Source of the DNA: Sphingobacteriaceae bacterium
GTDB taxonomy: Bacteria; Bacteroidota; Bacteroidia; B-17B0; Aurantibacillaceae
Assembly: GCA_002319075.1 (NCBI GenBank)
Contig: NVQB01000001.1
Location: 1,736,001-1,800,000, forward strand
DNA: 64,000 bases
Direction: 5' to 3'
In this document: positions 10,880 through 19,648 of the stretch, piece after piece
Layout: each line of letters opens with the position of its first letter
Position numbering within the stretch: position 1 is the stretch's first letter
Position numbers and translations under genes: made by a program
Notes under the pieces: generated by a model
What the model saw: only the letters and a program-made list of their open reading frames with translations
What the model was told of the DNA's origin: nothing
Database searches by the model: none

Positions 10880-11493
10880 GCCTTTATCTGTTTTAAATTT
10901 TTCTCAATATTTTTCTGAAAATTAAATCTTGCTTTTTCGAGATTGCTTTTAGCTGTAGCTTCGCTGGACTCTAATAAGGCTGCCGCATCAAGCAGGCTAT
11001 ATCCATCAATTACATGCAGGTTAAAAACCAAACGCTGCGAAGGAACCATTTGTTGAAGACTCTTAACCAAAACATCAGTATCGAGGTGGTTAAAATCAAT
11101 CAGCTCATTATTTTCAAAAAGATTGTAGTTTTTAGAAGTGGTGGCATCAGTGGCATGAACCGTGCTCGAAACGTAGTATTCTGAGCGCACATTCTTTACA
11201 AACTCAATACAGGCTTGAATAAATTCTTTCTCAAAAAAAGCATCCAGGTCGGCAACTTGTGAAGTTCGCAAATTCTGTAACTTTTGAAGACAAGTCGCAA
11301 ATCCGCTGTTGGTCATTTCTTCAGCCTGATCTGCATTTTTAGAATAGCGGTTGGCTATTGCGGCTAATTGACCATAATACGTATCAAACGCCGTTCTTTT
11401 AGCGGCTTTGTCGTTCTTTTGGATCGCAATGATCAGTTCTGGAGAAGACATGGACTTAAATTTGGTGTGAGTACTTGAACGAAAATAATTCAT
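10876..11493 (-). CDS. ECF-like sigma-70 family RNA polymerase sigma factor (divergent)
   Basis: 205 residues. The C-terminal part shows a region-4-like helix-turn-helix: LVKSLQQMVPSQRLVFNLHV, IDGYSLLDAAALL, then SSEATAKSNLEKARFNFQK. The N-terminal half (SPELIIAIQKNDKAAKRTAF...) resembles region 2. The ATG at 11493 gives 14 residues ahead of a second candidate Met at 11451 (MSSPELI), which fits ECF N-termini better; I keep the longer form with low certainty. The overlap with the membrane protein suggests a signal-responsive regulatory pair. Confidence 0.8.
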   Translation of the reverse strand: MNYFRSSTHTKFKSMSSPELIIAIQKNDKAAKRTAFDTYYGQLAAIANRYSKNADQAEEMTNSGFATCLQKLQNLRTSQVADLDAFFEKEFIQACIEFVKNVRSEYYVSSTVHATDATTSKNYNLFENNELIDFNHLDTDVLVKSLQQMVPSQRLVFNLHVIDGYSLLDAAALLESSEATAKSNLEKARFNFQKNIEKNLKQIKA

Positions 11494-12116
11494 AAAAGTT
11501 TCATTGTCAAGGGGAAATGTTCATTTTGTTAAAGTTGGATTGTTAAAATCGACGCTTCCTCTTTTTTAGGCGGCGAACACCCAAATTTTCATGTTCTAAA
11601 CTGCGCTTGCACCGACTAGTCCGGGCTACAATCGTCCCCCGAAAGGGTGAATTATAACTGTCCAATCCGCGCTAACATTGTATAAATTCTATTAAGCTCA
11701 CTCACTACCAGAGTTAGACTTTGAAATTTTTGTAATCACTTATTCCCATTTTCTCTCTTCCCTGCAAAAACAAAACTATACTTCGTCGAAAAAACAGCGC
11801 GAAGAAATTTTTAGTCACACTTGCTGAAAACAGGCGCTATTTTCGGCTTCTATAGCTGATCTCCCGTTTGTAGTTTAATGTTCTTAAAAATACTTTTCAT
11901 ACTTCCTATACCTATTTTTGGTTTTTTTTCTACTTTTTATTAGTTGGCTGTAAATCAGTCGAATTGCGGGTTATCACATGTTTTGCACAATGAACCAATG
12001 TTTACAACTTCGGCAAGCTGTTAATTTAATTCTCTATCTATCGGGACAGATTTTCTATTTATTTGTAACAGAGATTAAGGAATAAATAATAACCCGATTT
12101 AATTAAGAATTTAACT
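11494..12116. other. 623-bp intergenic region without an evident gene
   Basis: This lies between the divergent sigma-factor and nrdB genes. I see no reading frame of substance, tRNA, known riboswitch or convincing NrdR box. A stretch at about 11605-11660 is more GC-rich than its surroundings and contains a CCCCCGAAAGGG hairpin (about 11635-11646), so a small RNA cannot be excluded. The part next to nrdB is AT-rich and presumably holds the nrdB promoter. Confidence 0.4.
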
Positions 12117-13088
12117 ATGACTGAACCAATACTCGTCGAAAACAAAGACAGATTTGTACTTTTCCCTATAAAATATAAAGACATCTGGGAATTCTATAAA
12201 AAAGCTGAAGCTAGTTTTTGGACGGCAGAAGAAATTGATCTTGCTTCTGACATTTCTGATTGGAACAACAAGTTAAACGACAACGAACGTCACTTTATTA
12301 AACACGTATTGGCATTTTTTGCCGCCAGTGATGGGATTGTTAATGAAAACCTCGCAATTAACTTCCTTAATGAAGTTCAGTACCCTGAAGCCCGTTGTTT
12401 TTATGGTTTCCAGATCATGATGGAGAATATCCACTCTGAAACTTACTCTCTGTTAATAGATACTTATATTAAAGATCCGGTTGAAAAAGACCATTTATTG
12501 CATGCTGTTGACACTGTACCTTGTGTAGGTGAAAAAGCAGACTGGGCATTACGCTGGATCAATAATGGCTCTTTTGCCGAAAGGCTTATTGCTTTTGCAG
12601 CAGTAGAAGGAATTTTCTTCTCCGGATCCTTCTGCTCTATCTTCTGGCTGAAAAAACGTGGTTTAATGCCAGGTTTAACATTCAGTAATGAATTAATCAG
12701 CCGCGACGAAGGTCTGCATTGTGATTTCGCATGTTTATTATATGCATCGCATGTAAAAAACCAATTGCCAAAAGAACAAGTAACTCAGATTATTATTGAC
12801 GCTGTTTCTATCGAGAAGAAATTCGTGGTAGACGCTATTCCTGTTAAATTAATAGGAATGAACTCTGACCTTATGTGTCAGTATATTGAGTTCTGTGCCG
12901 ACAGGCTTTTACAGTCTCTTGGCTGCAATAAACACTACAATGCAGTGAATCCATTTGATTTTATGGAAATGATCTCATTGCAGGGTAAAACCAATTTCTT
13001 TGAAAAACGCGTAGCGGAGTATCAAAAGGCTGGTGTAATGAATAATAACTCAGAAAACAACGTTTTTAATCTGGACGAAGACTTCTAG
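12117..13088 (+). CDS. nrdB: Class Ia ribonucleoside-diphosphate reductase, small (R2) subunit, eukaryote-like
   Basis: 323 residues. The di-iron and radical site is intact: Asp72 in SDGIVNEN, Glu103 and His106 in MENIHSETY with radical Tyr110, then EGIFFSGSF and RDEGLHCDF with the second Glu/Glu/His set. The segment EARCFYGFQ and the C-terminal FNLDEDF closely resemble animal and fungal R2, where the tail docks into R1. It makes the tyrosyl radical used by NrdA to reduce ribonucleotides. nrdA follows on the same strand after a 257-base gap with its own promoter-like box. Confidence 0.97.
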   Translation: MTEPILVENKDRFVLFPIKYKDIWEFYKKAEASFWTAEEIDLASDISDWNNKLNDNERHFIKHVLAFFAASDGIVNENLAINFLNEVQYPEARCFYGFQIMMENIHSETYSLLIDTYIKDPVEKDHLLHAVDTVPCVGEKADWALRWINNGSFAERLIAFAAVEGIFFSGSFCSIFWLKKRGLMPGLTFSNELISRDEGLHCDFACLLYASHVKNQLPKEQVTQIIIDAVSIEKKFVVDAIPVKLIGMNSDLMCQYIEFCADRLLQSLGCNKHYNAVNPFDFMEMISLQGKTNFFEKRVAEYQKAGVMNNNSENNVFNLDEDF

Positions 13089-13122
13089 ATTTTTAACGTC
13101 TGTCGGTAAGATAGCCCCCTCT

Positions 13123-13345
13123 TATTTTTGTAACTTTATGTAGGCATGACGCGGTCTTGCCAGGGAATTTTAGCCCCTAAAACGTAGGAAACAAGAGAGG
13201 TAATTAACCGGCAAAAGTTGAGACTAATGAACTTTTGAAAGTTAGAAACATTAAAAAACTTAAAACAAGAACAGGTATTATTGAAAGTACCTTGTAGTAA
13301 CGAATTAGATTAAAAAAACCTCAAAAACTAAAAAACCAAAGGCGT
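13123..13345 (+). promoter_or_regulatory. Promoter-like box and long leader of nrdA
   Basis: TATTTTTG at 13123-13130 fits the -7 consensus, which would give a leader of about 208 nt before the nrdA ATG at 13346. No clear -33 TTG is seen. The leader has a 6-bp hairpin, TTTTAG (13168-13173) with CTAAAA (13177-13182), in a segment more GC-rich than the rest (13141-13205), and an A-rich stretch before the start codon. It matches no riboswitch class I can recognise. Confidence 0.4.
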
Positions 13346-15763
13346 ATGTTTGTAGCAAAAAGAGATGGCACCAGGGAGTCGGTAAAATTCGATAAAATTA
13401 CCGCTCGTATTCAAAAACTCAGTTATGGCCTAGAGCCATCACACGTAGATCCAATATTAGTTGCCAAAAAGGTAATTGATGGTGTTTACGATGGTGTAAC
13501 AACCAGTGAGCTGGATAACCTAGCAGCAGAAACTGCAGCAGGCTTAACGTCCCGCCACCCCGATTATGCTCAATTAGCATCACGTATTGCAGTTAGTAAT
13601 TTACATAAGAACACGATCAAGTCTTTCTCCAAGACTATCGAAGCCTTATATCATTATATAGATCCGAAGAATGGATTAAACGCCTCGCTTATTGCGGACG
13701 ACGTTTATAAAATAGTAATGGACAATGCTCATACGCTTGACTCGTCTATTATTTACGACAGAGACTTTGGTTACGATTATTTTGGTTTTAAAACATTAGA
13801 ACGTTCTTATTTGCTTAAGATGAACAACCGTGTTGCTGAACGCCCACAACACATGATCATGCGCGTAGCCGTAGGAATTCATAAAAACGACATTGAGGCA
13901 GCATTAAGAACTTATACCTTAATGAGCGAGCGCTGGTTTACGCACGCAACTCCAACTTTATTTAACGCTGGTACTCCTAAGCCGCAAATGAGCTCGTGCT
14001 TCCTGCTACAAATGAAGGACGATAGCATTGATGGTATTTACGATACATTAAAACAATGTGCTAAGATCTCTCAAAGCGCAGGTGGTATCGGTATCAACAT
14101 TCACAATGTACGTGCTACAGGCTCTTACATTAAAGGAACTAACGGTACCAGCAACGGTATTATCCCGATGTTGAAAGTGTACAACGAAACTGCACGTTAC
14201 GTTGATCAAGGTGGCGGAAAACGCAAAGGTTCTATCGCAGTGTATCTTGAGCCTTGGCATGCTGATATCTATGAATTTTTAGATATCCGTAAAAACCATG
14301 GTAAAGAAGAAATGCGCGCGCGTGATTTATTTACTGCGCTTTGGATTCCTGATTTGTTTATGAAACGTGTGGAAGCTGAAGGCATCTGGAGCTTGATGTG
14401 TCCGAACGAATGTCCGGGTTTAAGCGACTGTCACAGTGCTGAATTCGAAGCTTTGTATGAAAGATACGAATCAGAAGGAAAATTCCGTAAACAAATTAAT
14501 GCCCGCGAATTATGGGCGGCGATTATCGAAGCGCAAATTGAAACCGGAAATCCTTACATGTTGTTTAAAGATGCTGCTAACAGCAAATCCAACCAACAAA
14601 ATTTAGGAACTATTAAGTCTTCTAACTTATGTACTGAAATTATCGAGTACACAAGTGCTGACGAGGTAGCTGTTTGTAATTTAGCTTCTTTGGCTTTACC
14701 ACGTTTTGTGGATGAGAAAGCGGGAACTTTTGATCACGATAAATTATTCGAGATCACGTACCAAGCTACTTTAAACTTAAATAAAATCATTGACCGTAAC
14801 TACTACCCCATTCCGGAAGCACGTAATTCAAACATGCGTCACCGTCCGATTGGTTTAGGTGTTCAAGGGTTAGCGGATGCTTTCATTTTGATGCGTTTTC
14901 CTTTTGAAAGTGAAGAAGCTAAAAAATTAAACTCTGAAATTTTTGAAACGATTTATTTTGCTGCGTTAACAGCAAGTAAAGACTTAGCAAAAGTAGAAGG
15001 TGCTTACGAATCGTATCCTGGTTCTCCTGCTTCTAAAGGCATTTTCCAACACGATATGTGGAATGTTACTCCAAGTCCACGTTGGGAATGGGATATTTTA
15101 CGTGAAGAAGTAATGAAATACGGTATCCGTAACAGCTTATTGTTAGCGCCAATGCCAACAGCAAGTACTTCTCAGATTTTAGGTAACAACGAATGTTTCG
15201 AACCTTACACGTCTAACATTTACACACGTCGTGTGTTAAGTGGTGAGTTTGTGGTAGTAAACAAACATTTATTACGTGACTTAGTGAAACTTGGAATCTG
15301 GAACGAGAATTTGAAAAACAAAATCGTTGCAGCAAATGGATCTGTACAAGGTATTCCTGAAATTCCAGCTAACATTAAAGAACTATACAAAACGGTTTGG
15401 GAAATTAAACAACGTACGATTATTGATATGGCCGCTGACCGTGGTGCATTCATTGATCAGTCTCAATCGTTGAATTTATTTATCCAGGATGCTAACTTCG
15501 CGAAAATGAGTTCTGCTCACTTCTACAGCTGGAAAAAAGGATTAAAAACAGGTATGTATTACTTACGTACAAAAGCTGCTGCTGATGCAATTAAATTTAC
15601 AGTTGATCAGGATGCTTTACAACAACCGGCATTTGTTTTAGGAAACGAAGATCAGTTGTTAGTAGATCGCGGACAAGCACACATCTTAACCTTTGACGAA
15701 CAACAGGCACAGTTAAGCTGCTCTTTGGATAATCCAGAGGATTGTGAGGCTTGTGGAAGCTAG
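13346..15763 (+). CDS. nrdA: Class Ia ribonucleoside-diphosphate reductase, large (R1) subunit
   Basis: 805 residues. An ATP-cone allosteric domain is at the N-terminus ([16 protein letters not shown]). The catalytic core has MSSCFLLQM with a redox cysteine, the specificity-site region around [15 protein letters not shown], and SNLCTEI with the N-x-C-x-E active-site motif. [15 protein letters not shown] is the phosphate-binding signature. The C-terminus ends CEACGS, the swinging redox pair CxxC. It is of the eukaryote-like subclass, matching the neighbouring R2. It makes dNDPs together with NrdB. The gene is followed directly by a tandem repeat and then a terminator. Confidence 0.98.
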   Translation: MFVAKRDGTRESVKFDKITARIQKLSYGLEPSHVDPILVAKKVIDGVYDGVTTSELDNLAAETAAGLTSRHPDYAQLASRIAVSNLHKNTIKSFSKTIEALYHYIDPKNGLNASLIADDVYKIVMDNAHTLDSSIIYDRDFGYDYFGFKTLERSYLLKMNNRVAERPQHMIMRVAVGIHKNDIEAALRTYTLMSERWFTHATPTLFNAGTPKPQMSSCFLLQMKDDSIDGIYDTLKQCAKISQSAGGIGINIHNVRATGSYIKGTNGTSNGIIPMLKVYNETARYVDQGGGKRKGSIAVYLEPWHADIYEFLDIRKNHGKEEMRARDLFTALWIPDLFMKRVEAEGIWSLMCPNECPGLSDCHSAEFEALYERYESEGKFRKQINARELWAAIIEAQIETGNPYMLFKDAANSKSNQQNLGTIKSSNLCTEIIEYTSADEVAVCNLASLALPRFVDEKAGTFDHDKLFEITYQATLNLNKIIDRNYYPIPEARNSNMRHRPIGLGVQGLADAFILMRFPFESEEAKKLNSEIFETIYFAALTASKDLAKVEGAYESYPGSPASKGIFQHDMWNVTPSPRWEWDILREEVMKYGIRNSLLLAPMPTASTSQILGNNECFEPYTSNIYTRRVLSGEFVVVNKHLLRDLVKLGIWNENLKNKIVAANGSVQGIPEIPANIKELYKTVWEIKQRTIIDMAADRGAFIDQSQSLNLFIQDANFAKMSSAHFYSWKKGLKTGMYYLRTKAAADAIKFTVDQDALQQPAFVLGNEDQLLVDRGQAHILTFDEQQAQLSCSLDNPEDCEACGS

Positions 15764-15774
15764 TTAAGCATTTC

Positions 15775-15862
15775 TCGACTACGCTCGAAATGACACTCGA
15801 CTACGCTCGAAAGGACACTCGACTACGCTCGAAATGACACTCGACTACGCTCAGCCTGATTA
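15775..15862. repeat. Tandem repeat, four 22-bp units with core TCGACTACGCTCGA
   Basis: Units start at 15775, 15797, 15819 and 15841. The first three differ by a single base and the fourth decays after TCGACTACGCTC. The array begins 11 bases after the nrdA stop. The same 14-base core recurs in a second array at 63590-63661, also directly after a stop codon. Confidence 0.9.
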
Positions 15863-15884
15863 GTACATAATAAAAATAATTAAG

Positions 15885-15917
15885 AGCCCCTCAGTTTTCG
15901 GATTGAGGGGCTTTTTA
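15885..15917 (+). terminator. Rho-independent terminator after nrdA
   Basis: AGCCCCTCA (15885-15893) pairs with TGAGGGGCT (15904-15912) across a 10-nt loop, followed by a T run. It separates the nrd genes and the tandem repeat from the accessory region. Confidence 0.92.
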
Positions 15918-16013
15918 GTAAAAGAGTATTTTTTTCACACTTATCAAAAAAATATGTTAAAATAAAGGATAATAATCGATCGTATGTATATATTTACGTG
16001 AAATTTTCACATT

Positions 16014-17378
16014 ATGCTACTTCGATTCTCACTTTTTAATATGTTTTCTTTCGGTGAAACGAAAGAAATTAATATGCTCTCAAATAATAGAATTAAAAGA
16101 TTAGAGCATCATAAATACAAGTTGGACGATCTTAACATCGTCAAGATGGCTTCTATCTATGGCGCAAACGGTTCTGGTAAATCTAATCTTATTAAAGCTC
16201 TTTCGTTATTAAAAAAAATTGTCATTTCCGATGAATTGCCTTTTCGTTTTACGGAAAATTCTATTTACAAATTTAATAATAAAGGAGATAAGAGTAATCA
16301 GATTTTAGCGATTGAATTTATCCAAGACAATGTGCCTTATTATTACGCAATAGATGTACTAAGAAATATTATACAAACCGAAGAATTATACAGATCTGGA
16401 CTGGGGAAAAACAAGGATCAACTTATTTTTGAACGGACCACCGATAGCGAAGGCAAAACAAAGTTAAAACTGTCAGAAGACTTTGAAAGCGACAAAGAGA
16501 ATCTTGTTCTTAAGAGCGTAATCGAAAAGAATTTGGCCAAAAATAATTCCTCGGTTTTTAAGCTCTTAAGTTCGTTTGATAGTCTAAGTGAAATTAAAGC
16601 TCCCTTTAATTGGTTCAAAGAAACCTTGCAAATTCTTACACCTAAATCTAAACCACTCGGTCTCGTAAATAGAATTGATAAAGATTCAGAGTTTCATAAA
16701 TATGCCGAAGATATAATGTGTTCTTTTCATATTGGTATAAATAGTTTAAAGTCCGATAAGAAAAACGCTAAGGATTTTTTTGGAGAAGATAATGAAAGCG
16801 ATCTGGAGGATTTAATAAAAAGGCTTGAGATTTCACCTAGCAAAATGCTCCTTAATAAAAAAAGTAATGGTGATGAATTTTTATTGGTAAAAGAAGATGA
16901 TGAATTTTTTGTAAAACAACTCAAATTAGAGCATGTAGGTCGAGCTGGTACTAAAGCGGAATTTCATATAGGGGAAGAGTCAGATGGCACAATTAGAATA
17001 TTAGATTTTGTTCCATTATTTAAAGATGCGATTTCAAAACAAAAAGTATTCATTATTGATGAAATTGAAAGAAGCATCCATCCTTTATTAATTAAAGAAC
17101 TCGTAAAAAAATTCTCAGACGATGAACATACGACTGGGCAAATTATTTTTACCACTCACGAATCAAATTTACTGGATCAAGATATATTCAGACAAGACGA
17201 AATATGGTTTACTGAAAAAGATAAAAACGGATGCACGGATTTATACTCCCTAAGTGATTTTAAAGAACATAACACGATTGATATTCGCAAGGGATACTTA
17301 AATGGGAGATATGGTTCTATACCTTTTTTAGGTAATTTAAAAGATTTAAACTGGCATAATCATGATTCTAAAGAATAG
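16014..17378 (+). CDS. AAA15-type ATPase (RloA/AbiLi-like), predicted defence component
   Basis: 454 residues of the ABC/SMC-like AAA15 group. Walker A is GANGSGKS (50-57) after an N-terminal LLRFSLFNMFSFG strand. An ABC signature-like EESDGT is at 321-326, Walker B FIIDEIE at 346-352, and the H-loop TTHES at about 380-384. The domain between about 120 and 300 is a variable insert. It overlaps the RloB-family gene by 17 bases. This pairing is known as RloA/RloB or AbiLi/AbiLii, where AbiL blocks phage development in lactococci; the defence role here is inferred from that. The pair is not joined to hsd genes, as Rlo genes are in some genomes, although an HsdR-N-like gene follows. Confidence 0.85.
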   Translation: MLLRFSLFNMFSFGETKEINMLSNNRIKRLEHHKYKLDDLNIVKMASIYGANGSGKSNLIKALSLLKKIVISDELPFRFTENSIYKFNNKGDKSNQILAIEFIQDNVPYYYAIDVLRNIIQTEELYRSGLGKNKDQLIFERTTDSEGKTKLKLSEDFESDKENLVLKSVIEKNLAKNNSSVFKLLSSFDSLSEIKAPFNWFKETLQILTPKSKPLGLVNRIDKDSEFHKYAEDIMCSFHIGINSLKSDKKNAKDFFGEDNESDLEDLIKRLEISPSKMLLNKKSNGDEFLLVKEDDEFFVKQLKLEHVGRAGTKAEFHIGEESDGTIRILDFVPLFKDAISKQKVFIIDEIERSIHPLLIKELVKKFSDDEHTTGQIIFTTHESNLLDQDIFRQDEIWFTEKDKNGCTDLYSLSDFKEHNTIDIRKGYLNGRYGSIPFLGNLKDLNWHNHDSKE

Positions 17379-17997
17379 ATCCTTTGAAAGAGTTCCAGCG
17401 AACAGGGATGCCAAAGTCTTTTATATATTTTGTGAAGGAAAACGTACAGAGCCAAAATATTTTAAATACTTCGAAGAAATTGATTCGCGAATCAAATTTG
17501 AAATTATTCGGGCAGAGCAGCATGAAAATAATTCTCCAACTGGACTTTATGATAAAGCTTGCCTATTTATAATCAAATCACAAGCAAACCCAAATCCTAA
17601 ATATGAAATATCAAATATTGACGAGGTATGGTTTGTAATTGACACTGATGAATGGAAAGATAAAATTGAAACTTTAAGGGGGAAATGTTCCTCCCACGAA
17701 AATTGGTTCATTGCTCAAAGTAACCCTTGCTTTGAAGTATGGCTATATTATCACTTAAAGAGTCATGCGCCAAAATTTGAAGGAATAGAAATTTCCAGTA
17801 AATGGAAAGGTTTTGTGAATGAGCAAATTCCTGGTGGTTTTAATCCTTTAAAACACCCTATCTTAATTAAAGATGCAATAGATAACTCAAAAGCTAATTA
17901 TATCGAAGTAGAGGGGAGAATTTATATTGGTAGCACGGAGATTTTCAAACTCGCTGAAAAATTCTATAGTCTAATTGAGCGTAAAATGGGATCGTAA
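17362..17997 (+). CDS. RloB-family (AbiLii-like) protein, putative TOPRIM-like nuclease
   Basis: 211 residues. The start ATG lies inside the end of the ATPase gene, so the two are translationally coupled. FYIFCEGKRTEPKYF (20-34) gives the Glu25/Gly26 and Glu30 pattern, and FVIDTDEW (91-98) the Asp94-x-Asp96 pair, together resembling a TOPRIM metal site. SNPCFEVWLYYHL (120-132) is the family's most conserved block. RloB proteins are thought to be the effector partner of the AAA15 ATPase. Catalytic activity is not shown by sequence alone. Confidence 0.85.
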   Translation: MILKNRSFERVPANRDAKVFYIFCEGKRTEPKYFKYFEEIDSRIKFEIIRAEQHENNSPTGLYDKACLFIIKSQANPNPKYEISNIDEVWFVIDTDEWKDKIETLRGKCSSHENWFIAQSNPCFEVWLYYHLKSHAPKFEGIEISSKWKGFVNEQIPGGFNPLKHPILIKDAIDNSKANYIEVEGRIYIGSTEIFKLAEKFYSLIERKMGS

Positions 17998-18107
17998 AAT
18001 TATATATCTGTATTTGAGACCCTATTATTATGAAAAAATCTAATATTCAAACTTCATTTGCTTAATCCAAATCTATTCCTACCTTTAAAATATCAAAACA
18101 TATTTTC

Positions 18108-18944
18108 ATGGCAGCAATTACCCAAAAAATTCAAAGCCGCATCTCAGAAGGCTTAAAACGTTTCCAACCTATTGTAGAGTCGGCTAAGATCAGAGATGTA
18201 AGCGAATCTGACACTGTTGTAATGTTGACGGGAATCCTTTCAGAAATTTTAGGATATGATAAATATCTTGATATTACAACCGAGTTAGCCATTAGAGGAA
18301 CTTACTGCGATCTGGCACTAAAGATTGATGGAAAGCTCTCTTTATTGATTGAAGCCAAAGCAATAGGCATTGAATTAAAAGAGCCCCATGTTAAACAGGT
18401 TGTTGATTATGCAGCGAACAAAGGAATCGAATGGGTTATCCTGACTAATTCTGTGACATGGCGCATTTATAAAGTTGTGTTTTCAAAACCCATACAAAAT
18501 ATTCTTGTTTGTGAAATTGACTTTCTAAAATTAAGACCAAAAGCAAATCAGGATATCGAGCAACTATTTTTATTAAGTAAAGAGGCCGTTTCCAAATCTT
18601 CCCTAGAGGATTACTTTACACAAAAACAAGCTACCAATCGTTTTATGATCGGTAACCTCTTGTGCGAGGAATCCATTTTAAACACCTTAAAGAAAGAGTT
18701 AAAACAAATCTATCCAGATATCAAGGTTACAAATGACGAAATAAAAACTGTTTTAACTACCGATGTTATTAAGCGAGAAATTTTAACTGGTGAAGAATCC
18801 GAAGAAGCAAAAAAGAAAATCTCTAAAGTAAATAAGAAGAAAGAAAAGCTAAAGACTGAGAAAAAAATTGTAAATATTACAATGGATGCTATAAAAGATG
18901 CAGTTACTAATGAAGAGAATTCTGAAGTAACAACTGAAAACTAA
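18108..18944 (+). CDS. Stand-alone HsdR-N-like PD-(D/E)XK nuclease-fold protein
   Basis: 278 residues. The N-terminal 140 match the type I restriction HsdR N-terminal nuclease fold: Glu59 in TTEL, Asp68 in TYCDLAL, Glu82-x-Lys84 in LIEAKAIG, and Gln97-x3-Tyr101 (QVVDYA), so every expected active-site residue is present. There is no helicase motor domain. After residue about 160 comes a helical segment, then a Lys/Glu-rich tail (KKKISKVNKKKEKLKTEKK). It follows the RloB gene by 110 bases, close enough for one transcript. It may cleave or bind DNA as a further defence component or be a solitary enzyme. Its stop overlaps the end of the convergent XRE gene by 4 bases. Confidence 0.8.
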   Translation: MAAITQKIQSRISEGLKRFQPIVESAKIRDVSESDTVVMLTGILSEILGYDKYLDITTELAIRGTYCDLALKIDGKLSLLIEAKAIGIELKEPHVKQVVDYAANKGIEWVILTNSVTWRIYKVVFSKPIQNILVCEIDFLKLRPKANQDIEQLFLLSKEAVSKSSLEDYFTQKQATNRFMIGNLLCEESILNTLKKELKQIYPDIKVTNDEIKTVLTTDVIKREILTGEESEEAKKKISKVNKKKEKLKTEKKIVNITMDAIKDAVTNEENSEVTTEN

Positions 18945-19150
18945 TTCTTAGTCGAAACTAACAACTCCCTCACATCTACCTTCAAAACTTCTGCAATCTT
19001 AACTAATGTTTCCAAAGAAGGCTGCATTTCATTTGTACACCAGCGTGAAACCGTTGCAGCATTCTTGTTCATTTTTTCAGAAAGCCATTTACTGGTTCTT
19101 CCTTGTTCTACAAGAACAATCTTAATTCTATTTATAACATTCTTAGCCAT
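18941..19150 (-). CDS. Small XRE-family helix-turn-helix regulator
   Basis: 69 residues, a single HTH_3 domain: IKIVLVEQGRTSKWLSEKMN, then KNAATVSRWCTNEMQPSLETL as the recognition helix, and KIAEVLKVDVRELL. It is divergent from the SymE-like gene across a 182-base region with repeated TTTACATCA boxes, so it is a good candidate for autoregulation and control of symE. It is convergent and overlapping with the HsdR-N-like gene. Confidence 0.9.
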   Translation of the reverse strand: MAKNVINRIKIVLVEQGRTSKWLSEKMNKNAATVSRWCTNEMQPSLETLVKIAEVLKVDVRELLVSTKN

Positions 19151-19161
19151 TTTGATTGCGA

Positions 19162-19316
19162 TTTACATCATTGAATTATCAATTCACATCAAAAATATGA
19201 TTTGATTTTCAATTAGTTAAACATCGTAATACGCAATATACATTGCAAATTACATAAATATACTTGCTTAATAAGTACATAGAACATATTTTTACATCAT
19301 AAATAATTGATGTAAA
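19162..19316. promoter_or_regulatory. Repeated TTTACATCA boxes between the XRE and SymE genes (candidate operators)
   Basis: TTTACATCA occurs at 19162-19170 and 19291-19299, TTCACATCA at 19183-19191 and the inverse TGATGTAAA at 19308-19316. The first two are 21 bp apart (two helical turns) and sit next to the XRE start. The last two form a perfect 9-bp inverted repeat with an 8-bp spacer, 16 bases before the symE ATG. A smaller GCAAT-ATAC-ATTGC palindrome is at 19233-19246. The pattern fits a small HTH repressor controlling both directions. Confidence 0.65.
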
Positions 19317-19332
19317 ACGCAAATATATAACT

Positions 19333-19530
19333 ATGCCAACCAAGCCCACCAAAGGAAAACGCCAGTTAAAGATCGCGGAGAAATATTTCCCACGCACCCT
19401 TAATCAATATAAGATCTTTCCCAAAATTAACCTGGCGGGCAAATGGCTGCAGGAAATTGGTTTTGAGTGTGGCAAAACAGTAACGGTAAAGTACGGGAAA
19501 GGAAAGATCGTAATAGAGTGCCGTGAGTAG
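19333..19530 (+). CDS. SymE-family type I addiction-module toxin-like protein
   Basis: 65 residues. The C-terminal half matches the SymE fold: INLAGKWLQEIGFECGKTVTVKYGKGKIVIECRE contains the typical NL.G.WL...GF..G..V.V pattern (about 32-61). E. coli SymE is an SOS-induced RNA- or DNA-interacting toxin controlled by antisense RNA SymR. No antisense promoter can be confirmed here. The stop codon is the first edge of an 11-bp tandem repeat. It is divergent from the XRE gene and close to a restriction-like nuclease gene, as E. coli symE is next to hsd and mcr genes. Confidence 0.85.
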   Translation: MPTKPTKGKRQLKIAEKYFPRTLNQYKIFPKINLAGKWLQEIGFECGKTVTVKYGKGKIVIECRE

Positions 19531-19618
19531 ATAGTGTATGGATAGTGTATGGATAGTGTATGGATGGTGTATGGATAGTGTATGGATGGTGTATGGATAG
19601 TGTATGAGGAGTGTATGA
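19529..19618. repeat. 11-bp tandem repeat (ATAGTGTATGG), eight units
   Basis: Eight units run from 19531 to 19618, six identical or with one A/G change and the last two decayed. A ninth degenerate copy reaches back over the end of the symE stop codon. The 11-bp period matches about one helical turn and is not a multiple of three, so it does not look coding. On the reverse strand it lacks stops, which creates a spurious long frame. Confidence 0.92.
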
Positions 19619-19648
19619 TTACACTGGAATTATTATCTTGTAAATTAA

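Noticed and set aside
11605-11660. Possible tRNA or known riboswitch in the region before nrdB
   Set aside because: No cloverleaf, T-loop motif or known riboswitch core could be found.
13089-13345. Known riboswitch (cobalamin, FMN, SAM) before nrdA
   Set aside because: None of the conserved boxes of those classes are present, so it is only noted as an unassigned leader.
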